From: a bacterium BMS3Bbin14
GTDB lineage: Bacteria; Desulfobacterota; Desulfobulbia; Desulfobulbales; Desulfobulbaceae
Reading direction: 5' to 3'
Assembly: GCA_002897615.1 (NCBI GenBank)
Contig: BDTX01000030.1
Span: 26,877 to 90,876, forward strand
Length of the DNA stretch: 64,000 nucleotides
A model generated the notes under the pieces. That model was not told where the DNA came from. It worked only from the letters and a program-made list of their open reading frames with translations, and searched no databases. Positions 8,738-17,562 of the stretch are shown in pieces (the first letter of the stretch is position 1; the number at the start of each line of letters is the position of its first letter). A program made the translations under genes and the position numbers.

Positions 8738-10848
8738 AATTCTACCATCCTTTTGGGATTTTTCGAACTCCGTTTCACCGTGACCATGCACTCACAGAGG
8801 CACAGGCCGCCGCCGGCCGGGTCCATTGCCGTGAGCATCCCCTTCATCAATTTCTGGTCACCCACCCCGGCGTGGTAGGAACGGGTCTGCAGGGGGACCT
8901 GGCGGCCGAAGCCGTGCACCATGTACACTGCTTCCGGATGGATAAAATCAGTCACATGAGCTTTGATGGTATTGACCATGCCATTGCTGCTCACCTCCAC
9001 CCAGTCGCCCTCCTTGACCCCCATCCTGGCGGCCGCCCGCCGGTTGACCCACAGGGTGTTTTCCGGCATCAGCTCATGGAGCAGCGGGTTGTTGATGGTG
9101 TGCGCGTGGGCATGGACCGCCGAGCGGCCGAAGACCAGCCGAAACTTGCCCTTGGGCGGTTTTTCCGGACTTTCATACGGCTTGAGCGACGGCAGCCCGG
9201 CCTCGGTCAGTTTTTGGCTGATAATCTCGATCTTGCCGGACGGGGTCTTGAACCTGCCGTCAAGGTTCTGCCGGTCATACATGATCGGTTCCCGGCTGAG
9301 CTCGACAAAACCCTTTTCGGCAAAATCCTCGATCTTAACCCCGGTAGGTTCGAGCTGCCAGGCCTGGAGTTCCGCGGTCGAGTTATAGGGGAAATATTGC
9401 CCGATCCCGACCCGGTCGGCCAGGCCCTTGATAATCTCGCTCAGGGACCTGGTATCGTACCTGGGCGCCACCACCTGGTTCCGGCAGATAAAACGGGGCT
9501 TGGTCCCCTTCTGGGTGGCGATGATGCTGTCGCGCTCAAGATAGGTGGACTCGGGCAGAATCACGTCACAGTACCAGCCGAACTCGCTGTAATGGGTATC
9601 AATGGCAACCAGCAGGTCAAGCCTGTCCAGGGCCTCCTTCTGGGCGGCCGGATCGGGAAAACAGGACAAGGGATCGTGACGCACGCAGATCAGGCCCTTG
9701 ATCGGGTACGGATCCTCGGTCACCATGGTGTCATAGAACAGATGAAACAGGCCCGGCCCCTTGTCAAAGTGGCTGTACTTCCAGCCCACCCCGTCGCCCC
9801 GCCGGGCCGTGGGTTTGGGGATCTGGCCGTCAAAGGAACGGAGTCCCTTGACCCCGCAGTCAGCAGGGCCCTTGGGGAAGATCTGGCCGCCTTCCACCTC
9901 GATATTGCCCATCAGGACATTGAGGATATGAAGCGCCCGGCTGGCGTAAAAGGAATCCCGGTAGCGGGAGACCATCCAGCCCGGATGAAAGACCACCCGC
10001 GGCCGGTCGTGGGCCAGTTCCCGGACAAACTCCCGGAGCCGCTCCGCCTTGATGCCGCACTCACGGGCGGCCCAGTCAACATCATACGGCTCGACAAAGG
10101 CGACCAGGGCGTCAAAATCGCTCACATAGCGGTCGATGAACTCCTGATCATAGGCCTTTTCCCGGATCACCTCATGGATCATGCCGAGGGCCAGGGCGTA
10201 ATCAGTGCCGGGCCGGACCTGGAAGAACCGGTTGGCCTTGATGCCGGTCATGGTCTGGCGGACATCGACATAGGTCAGCCTGCCGCCCGAGTCAAGCATG
10301 TCCAGTACCTGGTTCACCTCCGCGACCCGCAGCGAGGCCAGGATATTACGGCCGAACAGGACCAGGTGCCTGGTCTTCTTGATGTCATAGGCAAAGCCGG
10401 TCCGGCCCACGCCATAGAGCGAGAGGCTGGCATGGTGAGCGTTGCGGCCGCAGGCGCTGTCGTGATTGGTGAAGTTGGGTGAACCCAGGCCGTGGATAAA
10501 GGCCTTGACAATATCGACAAATGGCCCGCCCCGGCAGCTCATCATCACGCTTTCCGGGCCGTAGCGGTCGACAATTTTATTCAGCTTTTCAGCCACGTAA
10601 TCAAGGGCCGTATCCCAGCTTACCTTGTCCCAGCGGCCGGCGCCCCGGCCGCCCTTGCGGATCAAAGGCTGCTGCGGCCGCTCCGGGTCATTCAGCAGCG
10701 CGATGCCGGCCGAACCCTTGGCGCAGAGGGCGCCGTCAAGCAGGTGGGGATTGCCCTCGATCCAGGTGACCTCGTCATTCTCGGTCTCCACCCGGATCGG
10801 ACAGCGGACCGTGCACATACCGCACATGCTCCAGACCGATTTTTTCAT
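8734..10848 (-). CDS. Molybdopterin-dependent oxidoreductase catalytic subunit (thiosulfate/polysulfide-reductase-like)
   Basis: A 704-residue protein of the DMSO-reductase superfamily. The N-terminal [4Fe-4S] motif is SMCGMCTVRCPI (Cys 9, 12, 16) with GALCAKG (Cys about 42). The MGD-binding parts follow: LFGRNI, RPGTDYALALG, RHDPLSC and, at the C-terminus, the molydopterin-binding barrel from about residue 585 (FRLVFGRSAVHAHAHT, WVNRRAAARMGVKEGD). A cysteine in HDSACGRNAHH near residue 130 is a candidate metal ligand. The overall look is closest to PhsA/PsrA enzymes, but the substrate is not determined. There is no Tat signal, so it should act in the cytoplasm. Its operon also encodes a permease, a receiver and a membrane protein. 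Confidence 0.8.
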   Translation of the reverse strand: MKKSVWSMCGMCTVRCPIRVETENDEVTWIEGNPHLLDGALCAKGSAGIALLNDPERPQQPLIRKGGRGAGRWDKVSWDTALDYVAEKLNKIVDRYGPESVMMSCRGGPFVDIVKAFIHGLGSPNFTNHDSACGRNAHHASLSLYGVGRTGFAYDIKKTRHLVLFGRNILASLRVAEVNQVLDMLDSGGRLTYVDVRQTMTGIKANRFFQVRPGTDYALALGMIHEVIREKAYDQEFIDRYVSDFDALVAFVEPYDVDWAARECGIKAERLREFVRELAHDRPRVVFHPGWMVSRYRDSFYASRALHILNVLMGNIEVEGGQIFPKGPADCGVKGLRSFDGQIPKPTARRGDGVGWKYSHFDKGPGLFHLFYDTMVTEDPYPIKGLICVRHDPLSCFPDPAAQKEALDRLDLLVAIDTHYSEFGWYCDVILPESTYLERDSIIATQKGTKPRFICRNQVVAPRYDTRSLSEIIKGLADRVGIGQYFPYNSTAELQAWQLEPTGVKIEDFAEKGFVELSREPIMYDRQNLDGRFKTPSGKIEIISQKLTEAGLPSLKPYESPEKPPKGKFRLVFGRSAVHAHAHTINNPLLHELMPENTLWVNRRAAARMGVKEGDWVEVSSNGMVNTIKAHVTDFIHPEAVYMVHGFGRQVPLQTRSYHAGVGDQKLMKGMLTAMDPAGGGLCLCECMVTVKRSSKNPKRMVEL

Positions 10849-10935
10849 AATCTGTTCTCCTCCGGGGCCGGGATACCGACCCGGACGGGATCATGGACCC
10901 CGTCTATTCTATTTAATTTAATTCATAATCATTGA

Positions 10936-11310
10936 TTACATCTTAAGGGCGGTGCGCTCCAGGACCCGGGCCACCTTGATCTCAAGCTCGTCCTTGTCAA
11001 TCGGCTTAACGCAGTACTCGTCCGCTCCCAGGCGCAGGGCCTGCCGGGCGCCGGCCACGGTGGGATAGCCGGTCAACATCACCGCCCTGATTGCCGGATC
11101 AATCCTCTTCAACTCCGCAAGCACCTCGATACCGTTCATCTTCCCGAGCTTGATGTCAAGGACCGCCAAGTCAACCCGATGCTTACGGACATAACGCAGC
11201 GCCTCTTCCTCATCGGTAAAGCCCGCCACCTCGTGACCCTGTTTGGTCAGAATCTTCTCGATCAATACCACCGCGTCGAGAACATCATCAAGAACCATGA
11301 TCCTCGCCAT
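10936..11310 (-). CDS. Stand-alone response regulator receiver domain
   Basis: A 124-residue receiver with no output domain. The acidic pair is LDDV (D8, D9), the phospho-acceptor is D52 in VLDIKLG, and T80 in MLTGYP and K102 in CVKPID complete the switch site. It overlaps the end of the upstream membrane-protein gene by 23 bases. It closely resembles the receiver at 17563-17928 (shared VLDDV, VDLA, MEG/MNG, EVLAELK, TGYPTV and YCVKPIDK), so the two are duplicates placed on either side of the same regulatory island. Likely a phosphorelay intermediate or a protein-binding switch. Confidence 0.9.
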   Translation of the reverse strand: MARIMVLDDVLDAVVLIEKILTKQGHEVAGFTDEEEALRYVRKHRVDLAVLDIKLGKMNGIEVLAELKRIDPAIRAVMLTGYPTVAGARQALRLGADEYCVKPIDKDELEIKVARVLERTALKM

Positions 11311-11965
11311 TAAGCCGGTCCCCCGTCAAACAGGGCCTGCCGGGAGGCAGCGGCAGGCAGGCCTCTTTGCCCCGGCACCGCCTGCGGCGCCAGCCGGCCG
11401 CGAACAAAACCAGGAGGTAAAAAACAAAAAATACCAGCGCCACCGGCAGACCGGCCAGGCCATAGCTGTTTGCCGGCAGCGGCATGGCCGCCGCCACCCC
11501 CACCCTACCGATCAACACTGCCGAACTGAACACCGTATCGAGCCAGAACAGAGTGAAAAGAATGGGCAGCAGATAGACTATGCCGTGCAAGGCAAAACGG
11601 TGGGCCAGATAGGTATTGAAATCCTCGTCCAGGTCACTATCACTGACCCGGAAGAAGAGATCCCGGGTCTTCCAGTCGTCCAGCAGGGCGAAATCCTTCT
11701 GCCGCTCTTTCTTGGCCGCAAAGGCGGCGATAAAGGTATCTTCATGCTCGCCCACCCGCAGCCGCCGCCGCAGAAACAGGGAGAGCAGCCCGGCCAGCAT
11801 ACCGACCACGGCAACCTGGCCGGCCACCGGCAGGCCGGCCAGGTCCAGAGGCCTGAGCAGCAACAGCTCAAGCCCCCGGCCAAGCAGGCTGAAAAACGGG
11901 GCGACCAGGTTGACAAAGAGCCAACCCAGCACGGCGTTAGTCATGTCTATGATATGCTGCATCAT
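11288..11965 (-). CDS. Membrane protein of unknown function
   Basis: A 225-residue protein I do not recognise. Hydrophobic segments at about 8-30 and 45-66 are followed by a charged cytoplasmic-like stretch (65-115, containing EHEDTFIAAFAAKKERQKDF), then two or three further segments at about 122-150, 155-170 and 172-193. The tail is basic (RRRRCRGKE). The layout of helix pair, charged coil and helices is loosely like DUF106/EMC3 proteins, but this is weak. It sits 17 bases after the TauE/SafE gene in the molybdoenzyme operon, so a role in the same membrane process is likely. Confidence 0.6.
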   Translation of the reverse strand: MMQHIIDMTNAVLGWLFVNLVAPFFSLLGRGLELLLLRPLDLAGLPVAGQVAVVGMLAGLLSLFLRRRLRVGEHEDTFIAAFAAKKERQKDFALLDDWKTRDLFFRVSDSDLDEDFNTYLAHRFALHGIVYLLPILFTLFWLDTVFSSAVLIGRVGVAAAMPLPANSYGLAGLPVALVFFVFYLLVLFAAGWRRRRCRGKEACLPLPPGRPCLTGDRLNGEDHGS

Positions 11966-11982
11966 GTTTCAACCCCGACGAC

Positions 11983-13659
11983 TCAGCGGAGCCACGGAAT
12001 AACACTGGTGTATTTGAGGAAAACAATGATCAGGGCCAGGGCCAGCATCCGCTTCAGAAAAATCTCCGGCAGCTTCTTCTGAATCTTCGGGCCCACCATG
12101 CCGCCGGCGATAGCGCCGACCGCGATCCCGGCCGCCATCAGCCAGTCAGGCTGATAACCCATCAGGATGTACTTGGCAATGCCGCCGCACGAGGTGGCAA
12201 AGGTGCCGGCCAGGGCGATGGGCACGGCCAGGTACATGGGATAGCCCATGGCCGTGGTCATGAAGGGCATGAACATGAAGCCGCCGCCCACGCCGAACGA
12301 TGAGGCGATCATCCCCATGATTATACCGCCGAACAGCATGACCAGGGGCCGGGCGACAAAGGTCTCGCCCCAGAACTTCATGTCGAACTTGACGATGTTG
12401 AACTTCTTGATCTCGACCTTGCCGAGCTCGATGGCCTTGCCCGATTTCTTGGCCTCTTTCGCGGCAGCGTTGAATTTCTGAACAATGGCCTTCATGGCCT
12501 TTTTCTTCTCGATGGAAGACGGCAGGCTCTCAAAGAAGAGCTTGATGCCGATCACCAGGCAGATAAATCCGAGATAGAACTTGTAGGCCTTCATGGGCAG
12601 GTATTTGGCCGAGTAAGTCGGGCCAAGCCAGAAGGCGCCGATCAGGATACCGACGGCGAAAAAAAGCGCTACCGGCCAGGCAAAGCGCTTTTCCTTGAAG
12701 TAGTTCATCAGCCCGGTGACCGGCGAACACAGGGTCAAAAAGAGGTTGGTCGGCTTGATGGTATTGGCGGCATTGACCCCCAGCGGCCCCTTGGTGCCGA
12801 GGATGGTGATCTGGAAGGCCGCGGTAAACAGGCCGCCTGCCGCGCCCATGATCACAAACAGCACGCCGATGATAAAGGCGCCAAAGGTCACGACCAGGGG
12901 GTTCATGTAGGTGTTGGCGGTCCCATAGAAAAACCCTGATTTCTCCACGGTGACCGTATCGATCTTCTTCCCGTTCACGTAGACGGCGAGCCGGGTGTTC
13001 GGGGCGATATTCTTGTAGGGCGTCATGGTGACACTGAAGGCACCGCTCTTTTTATCGAGGCTGAGGGAGACCCCCCGGTTCCAGGCCTCTGCCTGGGTGG
13101 CGTAACCGGTCAGCACCATCCGGGCGTTGCCGCCGCCGATAGGCCGCTCCTTACTGATCGTATTGATACCGAACTTCTTTTCATGAGTGTAGGTGAGAAA
13201 TTTCCACTGGTCTGCCGTGGATATCGGGCTCAGCATGCCCCTGACCGCTTCGGGAATGGCGGCCCATTTCTTCAGTTTGTTGACCCGCACTTGGTACTTG
13301 AAGGGAGGAAAGGCGAAGATGCCGCTGGTCTGCCCCTTGGCCGAGAGTTCCGGCGTAGCCATGGTTCCTGGCCGGTTGGTTATCACGTAATAATTAGGCG
13401 GAATAGCGGTATCGCCAAACTTTTTTGTGAGCTTGACCTTTTCCTTGGCACCGGCGGCATCCGCCGGCTTGAAAAGCTTTGCCGTTGCAACCACCACATA
13501 CAGATCCTGACCAGGATCGAGATGGCCTTTGACCGTGATCGGACTGCCGGCCTTGACCGTCCGGGCAGCGACACTTGCCTCCAGGGCATACCCACGGCCC
13601 GGCCAGCCGAACAGCAGCGCCGCGATCATTACCAAAAAAACAACCCTCTTCTCTGTCAT
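11983..13659 (-). CDS. TauE/SafE-type anion permease with an N-terminal periplasmic domain
   Basis: A 558-residue protein. Residues 1-26 (MTEKRVVFLVMIAALLFG...) are a signal sequence. About 27-240 form a periplasmic region resembling the extra domain of Desulfo-type TauE proteins. A helix at about 252-280 starts the permease core, with FGVGGGFMFMPFMTTAMGYP near 455-475 and the terminal helices ending VFLKYTSVIPWL. Family members move sulfonates, sulfite or similar anions across the inner membrane. Start is ATG at 13659 behind AGGAGGG with 6 bases spacing; upstream ATGs (13680, 13713) lack this. It is the first gene behind the sigma-54 promoter, so transport and molybdoenzyme are co-induced. 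Confidence 0.85.
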   Translation of the reverse strand: MTEKRVVFLVMIAALLFGWPGRGYALEASVAARTVKAGSPITVKGHLDPGQDLYVVVATAKLFKPADAAGAKEKVKLTKKFGDTAIPPNYYVITNRPGTMATPELSAKGQTSGIFAFPPFKYQVRVNKLKKWAAIPEAVRGMLSPISTADQWKFLTYTHEKKFGINTISKERPIGGGNARMVLTGYATQAEAWNRGVSLSLDKKSGAFSVTMTPYKNIAPNTRLAVYVNGKKIDTVTVEKSGFFYGTANTYMNPLVVTFGAFIIGVLFVIMGAAGGLFTAAFQITILGTKGPLGVNAANTIKPTNLFLTLCSPVTGLMNYFKEKRFAWPVALFFAVGILIGAFWLGPTYSAKYLPMKAYKFYLGFICLVIGIKLFFESLPSSIEKKKAMKAIVQKFNAAAKEAKKSGKAIELGKVEIKKFNIVKFDMKFWGETFVARPLVMLFGGIIMGMIASSFGVGGGFMFMPFMTTAMGYPMYLAVPIALAGTFATSCGGIAKYILMGYQPDWLMAAGIAVGAIAGGMVGPKIQKKLPEIFLKRMLALALIIVFLKYTSVIPWLR

Positions 13660-13722
13660 TCCGGTCCCTCCTGTTTGCATTAAAGAATCTCCACGGCGGA
13701 TGAAGTACATCATGGCCGTTTT

Positions 13723-13738
13723 AGCAAATTCAATGCCA
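13723..13738 (-). promoter_or_regulatory. Sigma-54 (-24/-12) promoter of the permease-molybdoenzyme operon
   Basis: On the minus strand TGGCATTGAATTTGCT matches the consensus TGGCAY-N5-TTGCW, with exactly 10 bases between the GG and GC pairs. It lies about 64 bases before the permease ATG, with the transcript start expected near 13712. The adjacent gene encodes a sigma-54 activator, which makes the match far less likely to be chance. Confidence 0.7.
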
Positions 13739-13916
13739 GAAGGCGACCGCCAGACAGATAAAAGAAAATGGCAGCAAATTCAAGAAATTATATAATTAGA
13801 AAACAAGGAAGTGGCGAGAGGGACGACCGGACTTCATGCCCTAAACGTCTCAATAATGAGGCACCGAATCTTTTATGATGCACCCCGAAAGGGAAAACAA
13901 AAAACCGGAAAAACCT

Positions 13917-15377
13917 TCAGGCGTCGCGAAAATCACGGGCCGCCAGATCATAACGATTGAGAAGACGCTGGAAGGCCGGACGGCCCATGCCGCTGGCCCT
14001 GGCCGCGGCACTGACATTGCCGTGGCTGTGCCGAAGGGCGCGGAGAAGATACGTTCGGGAAAACCCGGCCACCACCTCTTGTTTGGCCTGACGGTAGGGA
14101 AGATGACAGACTTCGGCCGACACCGGGCCAGGCGGCCCGGCCTGGTCTCCAGCTTCCGCCAGGTCGGGAATCTCGATGGTGGTGGCCGCGGCCAGCAGCA
14201 CGGCCCGCTTGATCACGTTCTGCAGCTCGCGAACATTGCCCCGCCAGGGCCGCCGGACCAGATAATTCAGGGCCTCACCGCTGAGCCGGAGGTCGCCCCG
14301 GCCATAATCGCGGCCATAGGCGGTGAGGAAATGACGGGCCAGGAGCGGAATGCTGTCAGGATCGCCCCGGAGAGAGGGCATGGTCAGAGTAACCACGTTG
14401 AGCCGGTAGAACAGGTCTTCGCGGAAAAGACCGGCCCGTATTTTCCCCTCCAGATCCTGGTTGGTCGAGGCGAGCACCCGGACATCGACCCCGATGCTCC
14501 GATTCTGGCCCAGGGGCTGCACCTCCCTTTCCTGGAGAACACGCAGCAGCTTGGTCTGCAGGGAAAGGGGCAGGTCACCGATCTCATCGAGCAGGATGGT
14601 CGACCCGTCAGCCTCGGCAAAGAGCCCTTTCTTGTCCCGGGTCGCACCGGTAAAGGCGCCCTTGACATACCCGAACAGCTCGCTCTCGAGGATCTGCTCG
14701 GGCAGGGCCGGGCAGTTTACGGCAATCATCCGCCGGGCCGCCCGGTCGCTCAAGGTATGCAGGGCCTTGGCCGCGAGTTCCTTGCCCGTCCCGGACTCAC
14801 CGCGGATCAGCACGGTCACATCGGTGGCCGCCACCCGTTCGATAATGGCAAAAACTTCCCGCAGCCGGGAAGAACGGCCGACAAAGCCCTGGAAGCGGTC
14901 CCGGCCCTCGAACTTCTCATGCAGATGCAAATTTTCCCGCAGCAGGCCGGTCCGCTCCAGGGAGCGCTGCACTGCATAAGCCACGCGATCGTTGTCAAAG
15001 GGTTTTTCAAAAAAATCATAGGCCCCTTCCTTGAGGGCCCGGACAGCCAGCTCCACGGTGCCATAGCCGGTCATCACAATGACCGAAACCGCGCCGTCGC
15101 GTTTTTTGATCTCCTCCAGCAGGGTCAGGCCGTCAAGCCCCGCCATCTTGATATCGGTCAGCACCACGTCGGGCCGGAAGGTATCAAGAAGCTCCAGGGC
15201 GGCTTCAGCGGACTCGGCCAGGGCCAGAGCGCAGCCGCATTTTCTGGCCAGAACCTTCTTGAGGACCGCCAGCATGTCCCGGTCATCATCAACCACCATA
15301 ACTCTGCCCCGGCCGGCGGTCCGGGCAACTATGGTTTCCGGGCCTGATCCGGCCGGAGGGCTCTGGGAAACAGTCAT
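13917..15377 (-). CDS. Sigma-54-dependent response regulator (NtrC family)
   Basis: A 486-residue activator. The receiver covers about 24-140 with VMVVDDD and D75 in LTDIKM. The AAA+ domain covers about 160-385: GESGTGKE Walker A, YVKGAFTGATRDKKG with the GAFTGA loop that contacts sigma-54, and ILLDEIGDLP Walker B. A Fis-type helix-turn-helix ends the chain (SHGNVSAAARASGMGRPAFQ). Start is ATG at 15377 behind GAGGAA. It is divergent from the membrane-protein/kinase pair to its right and is followed by the sigma-54 promoter of the molybdoenzyme operon, its likely target. Confidence 0.92.
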   Translation of the reverse strand: MTVSQSPPAGSGPETIVARTAGRGRVMVVDDDRDMLAVLKKVLARKCGCALALAESAEAALELLDTFRPDVVLTDIKMAGLDGLTLLEEIKKRDGAVSVIVMTGYGTVELAVRALKEGAYDFFEKPFDNDRVAYAVQRSLERTGLLRENLHLHEKFEGRDRFQGFVGRSSRLREVFAIIERVAATDVTVLIRGESGTGKELAAKALHTLSDRAARRMIAVNCPALPEQILESELFGYVKGAFTGATRDKKGLFAEADGSTILLDEIGDLPLSLQTKLLRVLQEREVQPLGQNRSIGVDVRVLASTNQDLEGKIRAGLFREDLFYRLNVVTLTMPSLRGDPDSIPLLARHFLTAYGRDYGRGDLRLSGEALNYLVRRPWRGNVRELQNVIKRAVLLAAATTIEIPDLAEAGDQAGPPGPVSAEVCHLPYRQAKQEVVAGFSRTYLLRALRHSHGNVSAAARASGMGRPAFQRLLNRYDLAARDFRDA

Positions 15378-15442
15378 GGGATTCCTCGTGAAGTATGGCG
15401 GTATCACTTGAATTTCAAGATCATCGATGGTAACACAGAACC

Positions 15443-15982
15443 ATGTGGATCCGCAAGAATTTCACTCAGCCTGCACCGGATACCGGAGATGTCGCGCACC
15501 GGTTCCTCTCCCGGCGGACGATAATCGGCATAGTCGCCGCCGCCACCCTGTTACCGGCAACGCCAGCCCTGGCGGTTCAGCTCCATGGTGCCCCTGAGGG
15601 CCTCTATGTCCACATGCTCGCCCATGTCTTTTATTTTGCGGCCCTGCTTTTCCTGCTCCTGATTCTCAAAAAAAAACCGCCGGGGCACAGCGCAGCCTGG
15701 CGCAACTTCAGGCTGGCGCTGGTGTTCTTTCTGCTCTGGAACACCGATACCTTTATCGTCCACTGGCTGGCCAGCCGCCTGCCCGAAACGGCCTTTGTCG
15801 GTCACAGCCTCTGGGCTCACCGGCTGGCCGGGCCGCTCACCCCGACCCGCTGGATCTATTACCTGGGCCGCTTCGACCATCTGCTCTGCGTACCGGCCAT
15901 GTTCTTTCTCGTCCTGAGCCTGCGCCGGCTCTGCCGCGAAACGGAATCCCGGCCGCCCACTACCCCGGGGGACGGGCCATGA
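15443..15982 (+). CDS. Small membrane protein preceding the histidine kinase
   Basis: A 179-residue protein of unknown function. A basic N-terminus with RR is followed by hydrophobic segments at about 26-45, 57-77, 88-108 and 140-160; a His-rich pattern (HMLAHVFYF, VHWLASRL, FDHLL) is spread over them, so haem or metal binding is possible but unproven. It ends in CCATGA, overlapping the kinase start by 4 bases, which suggests that it is a sensory partner of that kinase. No good ribosome site is visible before the ATG. Confidence 0.65.
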   Translation: MWIRKNFTQPAPDTGDVAHRFLSRRTIIGIVAAATLLPATPALAVQLHGAPEGLYVHMLAHVFYFAALLFLLLILKKKPPGHSAAWRNFRLALVFFLLWNTDTFIVHWLASRLPETAFVGHSLWAHRLAGPLTPTRWIYYLGRFDHLLCVPAMFFLVLSLRRLCRETESRPPTTPGDGP

Positions 15983-17523
15983 CCGCATCATTGCCGCTCT
16001 GGCCGGTCTATATCGATGACTTTTTCGGCGGCGTCCTGATGATAATCCTGGCGGTCGCCGCCTTCATCTACGCCCGCCGCCTGACCCGGATCGATCAGGA
16101 GAACGTACTCTGGATCTATATCTTCTGGTTATGCACCGCCCTGGTTGTCCTGGCCGTGTCCCGCGGCGTTGGCCATATCCTGCGTTTTCTCCTGGTTCTC
16201 TCCGGCCACGACGCGGCCTGGAACTTTCTGGCCCCATACAGCGGCGGCATCAACACCATGGCCATCACAGCGGTGGCGGTCCTGACCTTTTACTATCACA
16301 GCATGCAGCGGGTCATTGCCCGGGTCCAGACCGATGCCCGGTCACTGACCAGGGCTCATGACGCCCTGACCGAGCTGAACCAGACCCTGGAACAGCGGGT
16401 TGAAGAACGGACCATGGAATTGCGCCTGTCGGAACAAAAATTCCGCCACCTCTTCGAGGGCTCCAAGGACATGATCTTTTTCTGCGACAGCCAGGCCAGG
16501 ATCACCGATATCAATGACGCCGGGGTGAACCTGCTCGGCTTTGAAAAAACCGATGAGGTGATCGGCCGCTCGCTCAAGTCCTTCTTCCTCGACCAGGAAC
16601 AGTGCGACCGCTATTTCCGGATTCTGCACGACCAGGGCCACGTGAAGGAATTCGAGATCGAGTTCGCCCGGCGGGACAACTCCCGTCTCTACCTGATGAT
16701 CACCACCTCGGCCATCCATGACGACAGCGGGGCAATCCAGGGCTGTGAAGCCATTGCCAAAGATCTCACCCGTTTCAAGGAGGTAACCGATCAACTCATC
16801 CAGTCGGAAAATATGGCCTCGGTGGGCCAGCTCGCCGCCGGAGTGGCCCACGAAATCAACACGCCGCTGGGTATCATTTTGGGCTACACCCAGCTTCTTG
16901 AAGAGGATTTTGCCGGGCAGTCCGAAGTGTTCGACACCTTGAAGACCGTTGAGAAACAGACTAATATCTGTAAACGGATCGTTGCCGACCTGTTGAAATT
17001 CTCCAGAAACACGGTGGAAGGGATAAAAAAAGCCGCCGATATCAATGGTTGCCTGGAGGAGGTCCTGGCAATCGTGGAACACTCCCTCAACATGGATCAT
17101 ATTTACGTCCAGCGCTCGATGTCCTCCGGCCTGCCCCGCGTCATGGTCGACCGGGAGCGGTTGCGCCAGGTCCTGGTCAACATCATCAACAATGCCCACT
17201 ACGCCATCGGCGTCGAGGGGATCATCGGCGTCTGGACCTCCTACGACCCGGAATTTCAGGAGGTGGAAATCGTCATCGGTGACACCGGCTGCGGCATCCC
17301 GGCCAAAACCATCGGCCGCATCTTTGATCCCTTTTTCACCACCAAGGGCGTGGGCAAGGGGACCGGCCTGGGCCTGTCGGTCTCCTTTGGAATCATCAAG
17401 GACCATAACGGCTCGCTGGAGGCATTTTCCCCCCCGCGGCAACAGCAGTTTCTTGAGGCCGGCATGCGGACCACCTTCCATATCCGGCTGCCAATCCGGC
17501 CGGAAGGTGCTCATGACGCATGA
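15979..17523 (+). CDS. Membrane-bound PAS-domain sensor histidine kinase
   Basis: A 514-residue kinase. Three hydrophobic segments lie at about 15-34, 45-66 and 85-106, followed by a coiled coil (115-150) and a PAS domain (152-270) containing FRHLFEGSKDMIFFCD. The HisKA dimer helix carries H291 in GVAHEINTPLGI. The ATPase domain has the N box (VNIINNAHYAI), DTGCGIP and GKGTGLGLSVS. It should phosphorylate the receiver encoded next and probably the sigma-54 activator. It overlaps the upstream membrane-protein gene by 4 bases and is followed by the receiver gene after 39 bases. Confidence 0.92.
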   Translation: MTASLPLWPVYIDDFFGGVLMIILAVAAFIYARRLTRIDQENVLWIYIFWLCTALVVLAVSRGVGHILRFLLVLSGHDAAWNFLAPYSGGINTMAITAVAVLTFYYHSMQRVIARVQTDARSLTRAHDALTELNQTLEQRVEERTMELRLSEQKFRHLFEGSKDMIFFCDSQARITDINDAGVNLLGFEKTDEVIGRSLKSFFLDQEQCDRYFRILHDQGHVKEFEIEFARRDNSRLYLMITTSAIHDDSGAIQGCEAIAKDLTRFKEVTDQLIQSENMASVGQLAAGVAHEINTPLGIILGYTQLLEEDFAGQSEVFDTLKTVEKQTNICKRIVADLLKFSRNTVEGIKKAADINGCLEEVLAIVEHSLNMDHIYVQRSMSSGLPRVMVDRERLRQVLVNIINNAHYAIGVEGIIGVWTSYDPEFQEVEIVIGDTGCGIPAKTIGRIFDPFFTTKGVGKGTGLGLSVSFGIIKDHNGSLEAFSPPRQQQFLEAGMRTTFHIRLPIRPEGAHDA

Positions 17524-17562
17524 CCGGCCGAAATCATTTTCAATTTTGCAGAGGTACCCACC

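Noticed and set aside
8872..10482. 536-codon plus-strand frame
   Set aside because: A shadow of the molybdoenzyme gene caused by GC-rich codon use; no ribosome site or recognisable motif.
15378..15442. Sigma-54 promoter before the kinase operon
   Set aside because: A TGGCGG...TTG match is one base off in spacing, which is normally not tolerated by sigma-54.
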